NCBI GenBank assembly: GCA_030641465.1
Contig: DAOWHK010000014.1
Span: 1-10,718 of the forward strand
DNA: 10,718 nt
Direction: 5' to 3'
From: Parachlamydiales bacterium
GTDB taxonomy: Bacteria > Chlamydiota > Chlamydiia > Chlamydiales > Simkaniaceae
How positions within the stretch are numbered: the stretch's first letter is position 1; every line of letters begins with the position of its first letter. Below the pieces are notes generated by a model that worked only from the letters and a program-made list of their open reading frames with translations, was not told the origin of the DNA and searched no databases. Below, one piece after another: positions 1 through 6,694 of the stretch. The translations under genes were made by a program, and so were the position numbers.

Positions 1-1
1 A

Positions 2-778
2 AGAGACAATAAGATAAGTGGAATTACTGTTAAAGGTGCATCTAGTAGTGGATTTAGTCATGAATTAACAGAGGGTAGGTCAAAGCATTTATTTGTTGAC
101 TGCGCGGCAATCAATAACCAACTTAATGGATTTGATTTTTTTCCAAATCCAGGTAATAATCAACCGTTTATTTTTGAAAGTGTTGTACTCAAAAACTGCA
201 GTGCATATGGGAATGTAAATCGTGGTTTTAGTTACGATGTGTTTAATCCTAAGAACGTTGATGTGAGCATTGATATATATAATGGGATATTTATAAATAA
301 TGGTTCGACTAGTATTTCCTTTAGATTGAAAGGGGATACTAAATTTATTGGTAATATAAATAATGTAATTTCTGAAAATAACAGCAGAGGTTTATCTGCT
401 TCAAGTGAAGGTGAGTTTGAATTAAATGTTTGCAATTCTCGATTTAATAATAATATTCATAATGGGATATTTATGATAAACAACTCTAATGTACTGAGAG
501 CTTTAATAAATTTATGTTATGTTTCAGCAAACCAAAATGGTGAAGACGGATATGAGTTATTGCCAAATGATGGAATGATTACTGCTCACATGAAAAATTG
601 CTCGGCTAATAGTAACACAGAAATTGGATTTCATAGTTTATTTAATGTAAGTGCACTAAATGGTCGGCTAGAAAATTGCTCAGCAAAAGACAATGGAAGT
701 AAGAGTTTTGATTTTGAATCGATGAATAATAATATTCAAGTAACGGGAGATATGATTCTTGAGTCTGCAGAGCTTTGA
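2..778 (+). CDS. Partial beta-helix-like repeat protein (C-terminal 258 residues)
   Basis: The reading frame is open from the left edge of the window to a TGA at 776-778, so the 5' end lies outside; the GTG at 239 is internal. The protein is rich in Asn, Ser and Gly and carries a recurring unit of the form N-C-S/A-A-x-x-N-x-x-x-G-F. Examples (fragment numbering) are Cys34...Gly43-Phe44, Cys66...Gly75-Phe76, Cys144...Gly155, Cys172...Gly183-Tyr184, Cys200...Gly209-Phe210 and Cys226...Phe236. The last four cysteines are 28, 28 and 26 residues apart, about one coil of a right-handed parallel beta-helix (pectin-lyase-like fold). No signal peptide or catalytic motif can be judged because the N-terminus is missing. 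It converges on the reductase gene, with 84 bases between them and no obvious terminator. Such folds occur in carbohydrate-active enzymes and surface proteins; the function here is unknown. Confidence 0.72.
   Translation, partial: RDNKISGITVKGASSSGFSHELTEGRSKHLFVDCAAINNQLNGFDFFPNPGNNQPFIFESVVLKNCSAYGNVNRGFSYDVFNPKNVDVSIDIYNGIFINNGSTSISFRLKGDTKFIGNINNVISENNSRGLSASSEGEFELNVCNSRFNNNIHNGIFMINNSNVLRALINLCYVSANQNGEDGYELLPNDGMITAHMKNCSANSNTEIGFHSLFNVSALNGRLENCSAKDNGSKSFDFESMNNNIQVTGDMILESAEL
279..474 (+). repeat. In-frame 16-nt direct repeat inside the beta-helix gene
   Basis: ATAATGGGATATTTAT occurs at 279-294 and again at 459-474, exactly 180 bases (60 codons) apart and in the same reading frame. 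Both copies encode an Asn-Gly-Ile-Phe core. This is the DNA trace of the protein-level repeat and points to internal duplication. Confidence 0.7.
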
Positions 779-862
779 GAGTAAAATTTGCAGGACATGG
801 AGCAGTACTGAAATGATGATACGAGAATAATCTAGATCGTAAGAACTGTAAAACTGAAGTTG

Positions 863-2017
863 CTAGTAGACATCCATTAGGTACCGATTTTCTCTGCGAA
901 GTTTTTTTACGCAATCTTTTGCTTCGTCTGGGGGCATTTTTCCCTCAAGTTCAAAGATGCGGTGCAGCATTTCATTGACATCTTTTGCCATTTTTTTGGC
1001 ATCACCACAGACGTAGATTGAGGCGCCTTGCTTGATCCAGGAGTAGAGCTCACTAGACTCTTTTTCCATGAGGTTTTGGACGTAGATTTTTTCTTGCTGA
1101 TCTCTTGAAAATGCAAGGGAGAGTTTTAGATAGTTGTTTTTTTCAAGATTTAGTAGAAAATCTTCATAGTAAAAATCTGTTTCCCGGTTGCGCTCTCCAA
1201 AAAAAAGCCAGTTTTTCCCTGCAGATTTTTGGGCGAGTCTTTCTTGTAAAAATCCGATGTAGGGAGCGACGCCGGTTCCTGGACCGATCATAATTAAGGG
1301 AACGCTTGAGTCACTTGGCAGTGTAAAGGTTTTTGTAGGATGTAGGTAGATAGGAACTTTTGTATTGTGTATTTCTGCTGTGTCACAAAGAAATTGACTG
1401 CCGAGTCCGGGGCGCATTTTCTGGCCATGCTGATGTGTAAAGGTGGATATGAGTAATTGAACGGCGTTTGGGTGTTTTAGCGGTGATGAGGCGATCGAAT
1501 AGAGTCTGGGGAGCATTGGGGCAAGATTGCTTGCAATGTCGTGAATAGAGAGTTTTTGCGGCTTTAGCATTGTTAGTAGCTCTAGTAGATCGTGCGATCT
1601 GATAAATTCTAGTTTTTTTTCTTTGTCCTCAAGGAGATTTGCAAAAATGACTTTTTTTTGCGGAGTAGTGATTTTATCGAAGATAGAGGTGATGAGAGGC
1701 GTTGTGATTTTAAGGAGGTTAGCTTTTCTGCTTAAAAATGTTTTTATCGAAAAAGTGCTAAGACCTCTTGGGTCTTGCATCATTTCTTCGCTTGGCTCTT
1801 GTATAAGTTCGAGAAGTTTTGAAACTTCCTCGCCCTGATTTTTTGGAAAAATACCGATGGCATCACCGACTTTATATTCGATGCTAGAGTTTTCTAAATC
1901 AAGGAGTAGATGGTAATTTTTCCGAGAAGAATTTTCTTTGTTTAGAAGCTTCCTTTCTAGGATTTTTGAGGGAAATGGATTTTGTTTATTGTAATTAGTC
2001 ATATTTTTTCTAGACAA
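863..2017 (-). CDS. cysJ: CysJ-like FAD/NADPH reductase without flavodoxin domain
   Basis: This is a ferredoxin-NADP+ reductase-type flavoprotein of 384 residues, annotated in chlamydiae as sulfite reductase flavoprotein alpha subunit. Visible landmarks are the FAD-binding RLYSIASS at 171-178, the Gly-rich GLGSQFLCD at 204-212, the NADP-binding GPGTGVAPY at 245-253, FFGERN at 272-277, YVCGDAKKM at 335-343, and the family C-terminus RYLMDVY at 378-384. It starts almost directly with the FAD-binding and connecting domains. The N-terminal FMN/flavodoxin domain of full-length CysJ (about 600 residues) is absent, so it needs a separate electron partner. No sulfite reductase hemoprotein gene is seen here, so the substrate is uncertain. 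The longest frame uses a TTG at 2017; the ATG at 2002 (residue 6) is an alternative start. AGGA about 12 bases upstream of the TTG mildly favours the longer form. Confidence 0.82.
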   Translation of the reverse strand: MSRKNMTNYNKQNPFPSKILERKLLNKENSSRKNYHLLLDLENSSIEYKVGDAIGIFPKNQGEEVSKLLELIQEPSEEMMQDPRGLSTFSIKTFLSRKANLLKITTPLITSIFDKITTPQKKVIFANLLEDKEKKLEFIRSHDLLELLTMLKPQKLSIHDIASNLAPMLPRLYSIASSPLKHPNAVQLLISTFTHQHGQKMRPGLGSQFLCDTAEIHNTKVPIYLHPTKTFTLPSDSSVPLIMIGPGTGVAPYIGFLQERLAQKSAGKNWLFFGERNRETDFYYEDFLLNLEKNNYLKLSLAFSRDQQEKIYVQNLMEKESSELYSWIKQGASIYVCGDAKKMAKDVNEMLHRIFELEGKMPPDEAKDCVKKLRRENRYLMDVY

Positions 2018-2038
2018 TACTAGAGATTTTCCTATAAA
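2011..2038 (+). promoter_or_regulatory. Candidate sigma-70-type promoter for the small lipoprotein gene
   Basis: TAGACA (2011-2016) and TATAAA (2033-2038) are separated by 16 bases; each matches its consensus at five of six positions. It overlaps the start of the divergent reductase gene. The predicted transcript would have a leader of only about 25-30 bases before the ATG at 2072. Confidence 0.45.
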
Positions 2039-2071
2039 TAAAGATTAAAGGATCCTACTTGGTATTTGCTT

Positions 2072-2206
2072 ATGCGAATTTTATTTTCCCTCGTTCTTTG
2101 TTTTATTATTTGTGGATGCGCAACAAATGGGTATAATCCAAGCTATATCATTTCGGAAAAAAATGTAGAAGATGTGGATTTACAAGAAGAGGGCGCTAGC
2201 CGATAG
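2072..2206 (+). CDS. Putative small lipoprotein (44 aa)
   Basis: The frame encodes 44 residues. It begins Met-Arg, followed by a hydrophobic stretch (ILFSLVLCFII), and then Cys-Gly-Cys16, which fits a lipobox (Ile at -3, Gly at -1, Cys at +1). The remaining 28 residues are polar and acidic, as expected for a tiny lipid-anchored envelope protein. A good candidate promoter lies upstream. AAAGGA at 2047-2052 is far (19 bases) from the ATG; an in-frame TTG at 2066 would be better placed at 13 bases, so the start is uncertain. The TAG ends at 2206, immediately next to the gltX stop, and the genes converge with no gap. It sits next to gltX, where Chlamydia carries the cysteine-rich lipoprotein gene omcA, but it lacks OmcA's many cysteines, so I do not call it OmcA. 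The gene is short and has no recognised family. Confidence 0.6.
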   Translation: MRILFSLVLCFIICGCATNGYNPSYIISEKNVEDVDLQEEGASR

Positions 2207-3706
2207 TTACATAAGCTCCTTGCAATCATTTTTTGCATAATGCTTTGCCAAAGAGCTGTTTTTTTTGTTGGAAATCCCGCCTAAAAATTCAATTGCTGCA
2301 AGAAATCTAGCGCGTGATCTATCTTTTCCAAGAATTTCCATAGAGTCAAATAGTGGAGGTCCTACATGGCTTCCAGTAAGTGCTCCATAGATAATTTTTA
2401 TGAGAATTTTTTTGTGATTGACTCCGAACATTTCTGCAATTTCTCGTGAGCTGTCATGAATTCCATCTCGACCCCAGTTTTCTTTGTCATCGAGACTCCA
2501 GATAATACATTGGATGATAAAGGCTGCTTGCTCTTTCGTTGTATTTCCAGGGCAGAGGAGTTTTTCTGAATACTCAATCTGGTTGATAAAGAAAAATTGG
2601 CAAAGCTGCATAAAGTCGCCAAAGGTCTTGATCCGAGTGTGACAAAGTGGCATGAGTTTGGACATGATTTCTTCGTTAAATCCCCACTCTTTGATTCGGT
2701 TCCAGAGCTCTTTTTCTGAAATGGTGTTAATTAGATATTGTTGATTGATCCAGTCGAGTTTTTTAATGTCAAAAAAAGCTCCTGATACCCCAATTCTTTT
2801 TGGATCAAAGGTTTTAATGATTTCATCGAGGGAGTAAATTTCTAAGTCGTTTAGCATGCTATAACCCATGAGGGTTAAGAAGTTTACAAAAGCTTCAGGC
2901 AAATAGCCTGAGTCTCGATAGTAGAATACGGAGGTTGGGTTTTTTCTTTTGGAAAGTTTTTTTCCATCACTTCCAAGTAGAAGGGGCATGTGCATAAACG
3001 TTGGCATTTCCCATCCAAAAGCTTCGTAGAGGTAGACGTGTTTAGGAGTGGAACTTATCCACTCATCCCCGCGTATGACGTGGGTAATTTTCATGAGATG
3101 ATCATCAACAACATTTGCGAGGTGATAGGTTGGAAAGCCATCAGATTTAAGAAGGATTTGATCATCGATATCAGCCCAGGGGTTTTGCATACGTCCTTTG
3201 ATAGCATCTTCATAGATACAATCGCCAGTGAGGGGCATTTTTAAGCGCACAACAAAAGGATCTCCTGCAAGTTCCCGTTCTTTGATTTCTTCATCGCTTA
3301 AATTACGGTAGCGCCTGTCATATCCTTGTCTTTTCCCAGTGTTTTTGCTAAGTTCACGCATTTCAGCAAGCTCTTCTGGCGTTGCAAAGCATTTATAGGC
3401 TTTTCCAGCATCTAAGAGCTGCTGGCAATGTTTTTGGTAAATTTCCGTGCGCTCTGATTGTTTGTAAGGGCCGTAGGGGCCTCCTACATCAGGACCTTCG
3501 TCCCATTCGAGCATGGACCATTTTAGGGCGCTGTAAATATTTTTTTCATATTCGGGGCGGCTGCGCGTTTGATCAGTATCTTCAATCCTTAGGATAAATT
3601 TGCCACCATGGTGCCTCGCAAATATTTGGTTAAAAAGTGCCATGTAGGGAGTGCCGACATGGGGATCGCCTGTCGGTGATGGCGCAATGCGAACGCGAAC
3701 TGTCAT
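2207..3706 (-). CDS. gltX: Glutamyl-tRNA synthetase
   Basis: This class I synthetase charges tRNA with glutamate in the cytosol. The 499 residues are normal for the family. The HIGH-type signature is in PSPTGDPHVG (residues 9-18) and the KMSKS-type loop is KLSKR at 250-254. Other family blocks are LRIEDTD at 39-45, the DQILLKSDGFPTYHLANVVDD region at 182-202, and HVIRGDEW at 209-216. The C-terminal half is the helical anticodon-binding region. Chlamydiae generally lack a glutaminyl-tRNA synthetase and use GatCAB, so the enzyme is likely non-discriminating (family knowledge, not visible here). The ATG at 3706 has AGGA (3713-3716) at good spacing. It lies 61 bases downstream of the protease gene on the same strand with no clear terminator between, so co-transcription is plausible. 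Confidence 0.96.
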   Translation of the reverse strand: MTVRVRIAPSPTGDPHVGTPYMALFNQIFARHHGGKFILRIEDTDQTRSRPEYEKNIYSALKWSMLEWDEGPDVGGPYGPYKQSERTEIYQKHCQQLLDAGKAYKCFATPEELAEMRELSKNTGKRQGYDRRYRNLSDEEIKERELAGDPFVVRLKMPLTGDCIYEDAIKGRMQNPWADIDDQILLKSDGFPTYHLANVVDDHLMKITHVIRGDEWISSTPKHVYLYEAFGWEMPTFMHMPLLLGSDGKKLSKRKNPTSVFYYRDSGYLPEAFVNFLTLMGYSMLNDLEIYSLDEIIKTFDPKRIGVSGAFFDIKKLDWINQQYLINTISEKELWNRIKEWGFNEEIMSKLMPLCHTRIKTFGDFMQLCQFFFINQIEYSEKLLCPGNTTKEQAAFIIQCIIWSLDDKENWGRDGIHDSSREIAEMFGVNHKKILIKIIYGALTGSHVGPPLFDSMEILGKDRSRARFLAAIEFLGGISNKKNSSLAKHYAKNDCKELM

Positions 3707-3767
3707 GATAAATCCTATGCTTAAAAAGATGGACCTATTTTTCCCTTTTTCAAGATAGATTTCAAGC

Positions 3768-5732
3768 CTATCCTGCGTTTAGTCTAGCTTGAGCATCCTG
3801 GGTGGAGAGATGAAGAAGGTCTTTCATAATCTGGAGTGCTTCTTCGCGTTGGAGATCATTTTGCCCATATTCTTCAATATTTTCGCTGTCAAATTCTTCT
3901 TTTTCTATTTCTTTTAGAAAATTTTGATAGTTTGTACTTGCTTGGATTCTATCCGTGGAATTGGAAAGAAGCGTTGGAAGGTAGGCGGAGTAAAGGTCTA
4001 GCTTTTCTTGTTTGTCATGTTTATAGAGGCGTTGGATTTTTCCTCTATGAAAGGGGTGTACATCGCTTAATGTATCCGTAAAATTTGGGGGAATTGTGTC
4101 GTTTTCAAGAGGAAAGGTGGAAAACGATTCTCCAACATCGAGTTTTGAAAGAATTCCAGGAACGGTGATGTCGACTTTTGTTCCGGTTAGTTGCGGGCTA
4201 TTTCCCGATACTGTGTAGTATAGGCCTCTTGTAACTTTATATTCGCCTTGAGGGTTGACTTTGGCATTGGCACTAGGATCTAGGGTAAATGTTTGATAGC
4301 TACCTTTTCCAAAGGTCCGATCGTCTCCGATTAAAAGGGCGCGGCCATAGTCTTGAAGCGTTTGCGCTACAATTTCAGCTGCTGAGGCGCTTGCTCGATT
4401 GGTTAGAACGATTACTGGTCCATCCCAAACTTGATCGGTATCAACGTTGCGAAGATGTTGAACTGTACCATTATTATTTTTTATGGATACGACAACTCCT
4501 TTTTTGATAAAAAGTCCTGTCACAGCTACTGCTTGTGGAAGGACGCCCCCCGCATTATTTCTTAAATCTAAAATAACCCCTAGGAGGTGATGTTTTTTTT
4601 GAATTTTCTCGATTTCTGCTTTAATATCTTCTGAGGAAGAGTAGCTCGGATCTTGATAGAAAGAAAAAAGCTTGATATGAGCGATGACACCATTTCCAAA
4701 AGGCTCTTTTTTTGTTTCAAAACGGGTTTCTTTGAGTACAATTTCATCACGTAGGATATCGACATCAAATTTTTGGGTGGAAATTTCTTCTGTGTCTCCC
4801 AACTCTCTAAGGATGGTGAGCTTTACAGAGGTTCCTTGAGGACCGCGGATAAGTTGCACAGCTTCTAAGATGTCCATGCCGACGACAGGCTCGTCGTTAA
4901 CTGCAATGATTCGATCACCAACTTTTAGTTTATTTCCGCTAAGCGCGGGGCTTCCGTCAAGAATTCGCACAAGGGTAAAGCCGTTGAGGTCGTCTCGCAG
5001 CAGCGCTCCTATTCCAAAAAGGCGCTGCTGTACTTGAATCATGAATTGACTTGCCTCGGATGGTGTAAAATAGGATGTATGGGCATCGAGCGCGGAAGTA
5101 AATGCTTTGAGGAAATAGGCAAGGGTATGATTTTTTTGCTCGGCAGCGGAGTTATCGCTTTGAAGCTTTTCGTGATGACGAGCACGATATTTTGCTAATC
5201 TGGCGAGAAATTGAGGTCTTGTTTCCTGATCAAGCGAGTCTGCAGCTTCAAGCTGGAGCGATCTTAGATGGATAAGGCGAATTTTTAGTTCTTCTTCAGC
5301 ATTACACCATTTAAGGTCTTTAAACTCAGTAACAGAAATATTTGTTGGGAGAGGGGTGTTGTCGATTTCTTTTTCTAGACGTTCTCTTCTTTCTATTGCC
5401 CTAAGCATTAGGGAGTATATGGACTCAAACTCTTCAAAAGACTCTTTTTTGTAATCTGTAACAGTAATATTAAGAAAATTTTCTGAGGGAGTGTCCCATT
5501 TAACCACCTCATTTTCAAGGAAATAGGTTTTTGTAGGGTCCAGCTCTTTAATAAAGTTCTGTAGTGTGCGCTTTGCTATTTCTTGGTTAAATTCTTTATG
5601 AGATACATGAGATCGAAAAATTTCTTCTGTCTTTTTTTTTGTGGAGTGAGATGTAAGTTCTGGAGGGCTGCAATGAGCTTTTAAGGTAAGAGTTAGGAAA
5701 AAAAGAATAAAGAAAAAATTACGTAGGATCAT
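3768..5732 (-). CDS. tsp: Tail-specific protease, PDZ/S41 family (CT441-like)
   Basis: This is an envelope-targeted C-terminal processing protease of 654 residues. The N-terminus (MILRNFFFILFFLTLTLKAHC) is a signal peptide; Cys21 lacks a convincing lipobox. A helical N-terminal region precedes a Tsp-typical DAHTSYFTP at 216-224. A PDZ domain follows, about 237-309 (GSPALSGNKLKVGDRIIAVN). The S41 domain contains LDLRNNAGG at 388-396, catalytic Ser450 in RASASAAEI, Lys476 in FGKGSYQ, and Gln480. The Ser-Lys-Gln spacing (+26, +30) equals what I recall for the CT441 triad. The C-terminal 120 residues are charged and helical. In Chlamydia this protease is a periplasmic quality-control or processing enzyme. 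The ATG at 5732 has GAGGA (5737-5741) a few bases upstream. The gene is divergent from euo. Confidence 0.95.
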   Translation of the reverse strand: MILRNFFFILFFLTLTLKAHCSPPELTSHSTKKKTEEIFRSHVSHKEFNQEIAKRTLQNFIKELDPTKTYFLENEVVKWDTPSENFLNITVTDYKKESFEEFESIYSLMLRAIERRERLEKEIDNTPLPTNISVTEFKDLKWCNAEEELKIRLIHLRSLQLEAADSLDQETRPQFLARLAKYRARHHEKLQSDNSAAEQKNHTLAYFLKAFTSALDAHTSYFTPSEASQFMIQVQQRLFGIGALLRDDLNGFTLVRILDGSPALSGNKLKVGDRIIAVNDEPVVGMDILEAVQLIRGPQGTSVKLTILRELGDTEEISTQKFDVDILRDEIVLKETRFETKKEPFGNGVIAHIKLFSFYQDPSYSSSEDIKAEIEKIQKKHHLLGVILDLRNNAGGVLPQAVAVTGLFIKKGVVVSIKNNNGTVQHLRNVDTDQVWDGPVIVLTNRASASAAEIVAQTLQDYGRALLIGDDRTFGKGSYQTFTLDPSANAKVNPQGEYKVTRGLYYTVSGNSPQLTGTKVDITVPGILSKLDVGESFSTFPLENDTIPPNFTDTLSDVHPFHRGKIQRLYKHDKQEKLDLYSAYLPTLLSNSTDRIQASTNYQNFLKEIEKEEFDSENIEEYGQNDLQREEALQIMKDLLHLSTQDAQARLNAG

Positions 5733-5757
5733 TGCTTCCTCAATATATTAATTATCA

Positions 5758-5786
5758 ATTAGTTACGAGTTATGGGCCTTAGTCAA
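5758..5786 (-). promoter_or_regulatory. Candidate promoter of the tail-specific protease gene
   Basis: On the minus strand TTGACT (5781-5786) matches the -35 consensus at five of six positions. It is followed after 17 bases by ACTAAT (5758-5763), four of six to the -10 consensus. The start of transcription would be about 20 bases before the ATG at 5732. Confidence 0.38.
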
Positions 5787-5841
5787 ATTCGTCTAAAAAT
5801 TTGTATGTGACAGTGTTTTAATCGGTTATGTCTATTCTGCC

Positions 5842-5876
5842 CCACTATAGAGTAAAGGTTTTTAAATGAATAGTGG
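5842..5876. repeat. Inverted repeat CCACTAT...ATAGTGG
   Basis: CCACTAT at 5842-5848 and its exact reverse complement ATAGTGG at 5870-5876 are separated by 21 bases. The arm centres are 28 bases apart, close to three helical turns, which would suit a dimeric or tetrameric regulator. The spacer is too long, and there is no T-tract, for a terminator. Confidence 0.45.
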
Positions 5877-5946
5877 TCATATATCGCTAAATAAAAAATA
5901 ATAGTTTGTTTTTCAAGTAAAAAAAACGTTAAATATATTGATTTTT

Positions 5947-5975
5947 TTGTTATTGTTTGTAATAATTAGTATTCT
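5947..5975 (+). promoter_or_regulatory. Candidate euo promoter
   Basis: TTGTTA (5947-5952) and TATTCT (5970-5975) are 17 bases apart; each matches the sigma-70 consensus at four of six positions. The -10 hexamer lies inside a TTAG-TATT-CTAA dyad (5966-5977), so a protein bound there would block it. The region is so A/T-rich that other pairs are possible. Confidence 0.38.
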
Positions 5976-6012
5976 AACAAGAGAGAATTGTAATAAACGA
6001 TAAAACTATGTG

Positions 6013-6043
6013 TTAGCGCTAATAAGACAGCTAATTTTAAAAT
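6013..6043. promoter_or_regulatory. Two palindromes in the euo leader, possible operators
   Basis: TTAGCGCTAA (6013-6022) and ATTTTAAAAT (6034-6043) are perfect 10-bp palindromes. GCTAAT is also repeated at 6018 and 6030, 12 bases apart. Together with the TTAG/CTAA dyad at 5966-5977 they suggest binding sites for a dimeric DNA-binding protein, perhaps Euo itself. This is inference only. Confidence 0.35.
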
Positions 6044-6077
6044 AATTTAGGCTGATACGGGTTTTATAAGAATTAAA

Positions 6078-6091
6078 AGGAGGGAATTCCC
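6078..6091 (+). promoter_or_regulatory. Strong euo ribosome binding site with overlapping palindrome
   Basis: AGGAGG (6078-6083) lies 8 bases before the ATG at 6092 and decides that start over the ATG at 6098. The 3' part of the site merges into a perfect palindrome, GGGAATTCCC (6082-6091), that reaches the base before the start codon. Confidence 0.8.
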
Positions 6092-6577
6092 ATGTTAATG
6101 GAACATGAGAACGAACAATTTCCCCAATCTGCAGAGAGTGGAGAGGGATCTAATGTTCAACAAACATCAGAAAGACGTACAGTTTCGATAACAGAAGCTG
6201 CTCGTATTAATAACGTTACTCGTCAGGCTATCTATGTTGCTATTAAGCAAAAAAAGCTGCGGGCACAAAAAGATTCTACAAGGTGGACAATTCACCTAGA
6301 GGATTTAGAAGATTATAGACGGAAGAAATATTCGCGCTCAAAATCAACGTTTAATGGTGAATTATTATTTGATAATGATAAGGGCTATTACTCAGTCAAT
6401 CAAGCAGCGAAGATACTAGATGTACCAGCGCAAAAAATTTATTATGCAACTAGAATTGGCCTTTTAAAAGCTACGCGAAGAGGCGCTGCTTGGGTGATTC
6501 ATATTGATGAAATTAAGAATTATCAAAATTCAATATTAAATCATACAATTACATCAGCATCAATCGAAGCCATGTGA
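6092..6577 (+). CDS. euo: Euo-like early developmental transcription regulator
   Basis: This is a 161-residue DNA-binding protein resembling chlamydial Euo, the early-expressed repressor of late genes. After a polar, acidic N-terminal tail (1-28) it has two successive excisionase/MerR-like helix-turn-helix units. The first spans about 30-76 (SITEAARINNVTRQAIYVAI, then a basic KKLRAQK and WTIHLEDLEDY). The second spans about 98-145 (GYYSVNQAAKILDVPAQKIY, then GAAWVIHIDEIKNY). They are joined by a basic linker and GELLFDNDKG (89-98). These blocks agree with the C. trachomatis protein as I remember it, although that protein is longer (about 183 residues) at the C-terminus. Its position between gltX/tsp and recJ/secDF fits CT446. 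It is the only large plus-strand gene here and is transcribed alone, with its own leader, strong ribosome binding site and terminator. Confidence 0.9.
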   Translation: MLMEHENEQFPQSAESGEGSNVQQTSERRTVSITEAARINNVTRQAIYVAIKQKKLRAQKDSTRWTIHLEDLEDYRRKKYSRSKSTFNGELLFDNDKGYYSVNQAAKILDVPAQKIYYATRIGLLKATRRGAAWVIHIDEIKNYQNSILNHTITSASIEAM

Positions 6578-6581
6578 AGTC

Positions 6582-6609
6582 CCAAAACTATGTAGTTTTG
6601 GTTTTTTTT
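6582..6609 (+). terminator. Intrinsic terminator of euo
   Basis: CCAAAACT (6582-6589) pairs with AGTTTTGG (6594-6601) around a 4-base loop and is followed by eight Ts (6602-6609). It starts 5 bases after the euo stop codon. Confidence 0.88.
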
Positions 6610-6694
6610 GTATATAAGGGAATAAAATTAATCGGGCAATAGCCTTTGATTAGCTGTCTCCCTTTAATATAAAAAATATCTTTATTCTTCCTCC

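Larger units (their letters stand above)
5733..6091. other. Divergent tsp/euo regulatory intergenic region (359 bases)
   Basis: No convincing coding frame is present. The region is very A/T-rich, especially from 5880 on. It holds a candidate promoter for the protease on the minus strand, one for euo on the plus strand, a 7-bp inverted repeat at 5842-5876, and a cluster of TTAG/CTAA dyads at 5966-6050. It ends with a strong Shine-Dalgarno sequence. The distance from the likely euo promoter to its ATG implies a leader of roughly 110 bases. Confidence 0.7.

Noticed and set aside
779..862. Search for a terminator between the convergent beta-helix and reductase genes
   Set aside because: No stem of useful length with a T-tract was found.
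2990..3244. Plus-strand 84-codon frame inside gltX, and other long antisense frames in cysJ, tsp and recJ
   Set aside because: They lie opposite well-conserved genes, lack ribosome binding sites and look like antisense shadows.
3707..3767. Possible terminator between tsp and gltX (GATAG...CTATC)
   Set aside because: Only 5 bp with a 9-base loop and a purine-rich follow-up; too weak to call.
5632..5640. Run of nine T (A9 in the tsp mRNA) near the 5' end of the protease gene, and a similar run at 9472-9480 in recJ
   Set aside because: Possible slippage or phase-variation tracts, but both simply encode Lys-Lys-Lys in frame, and such runs are common in this A/T-rich DNA.
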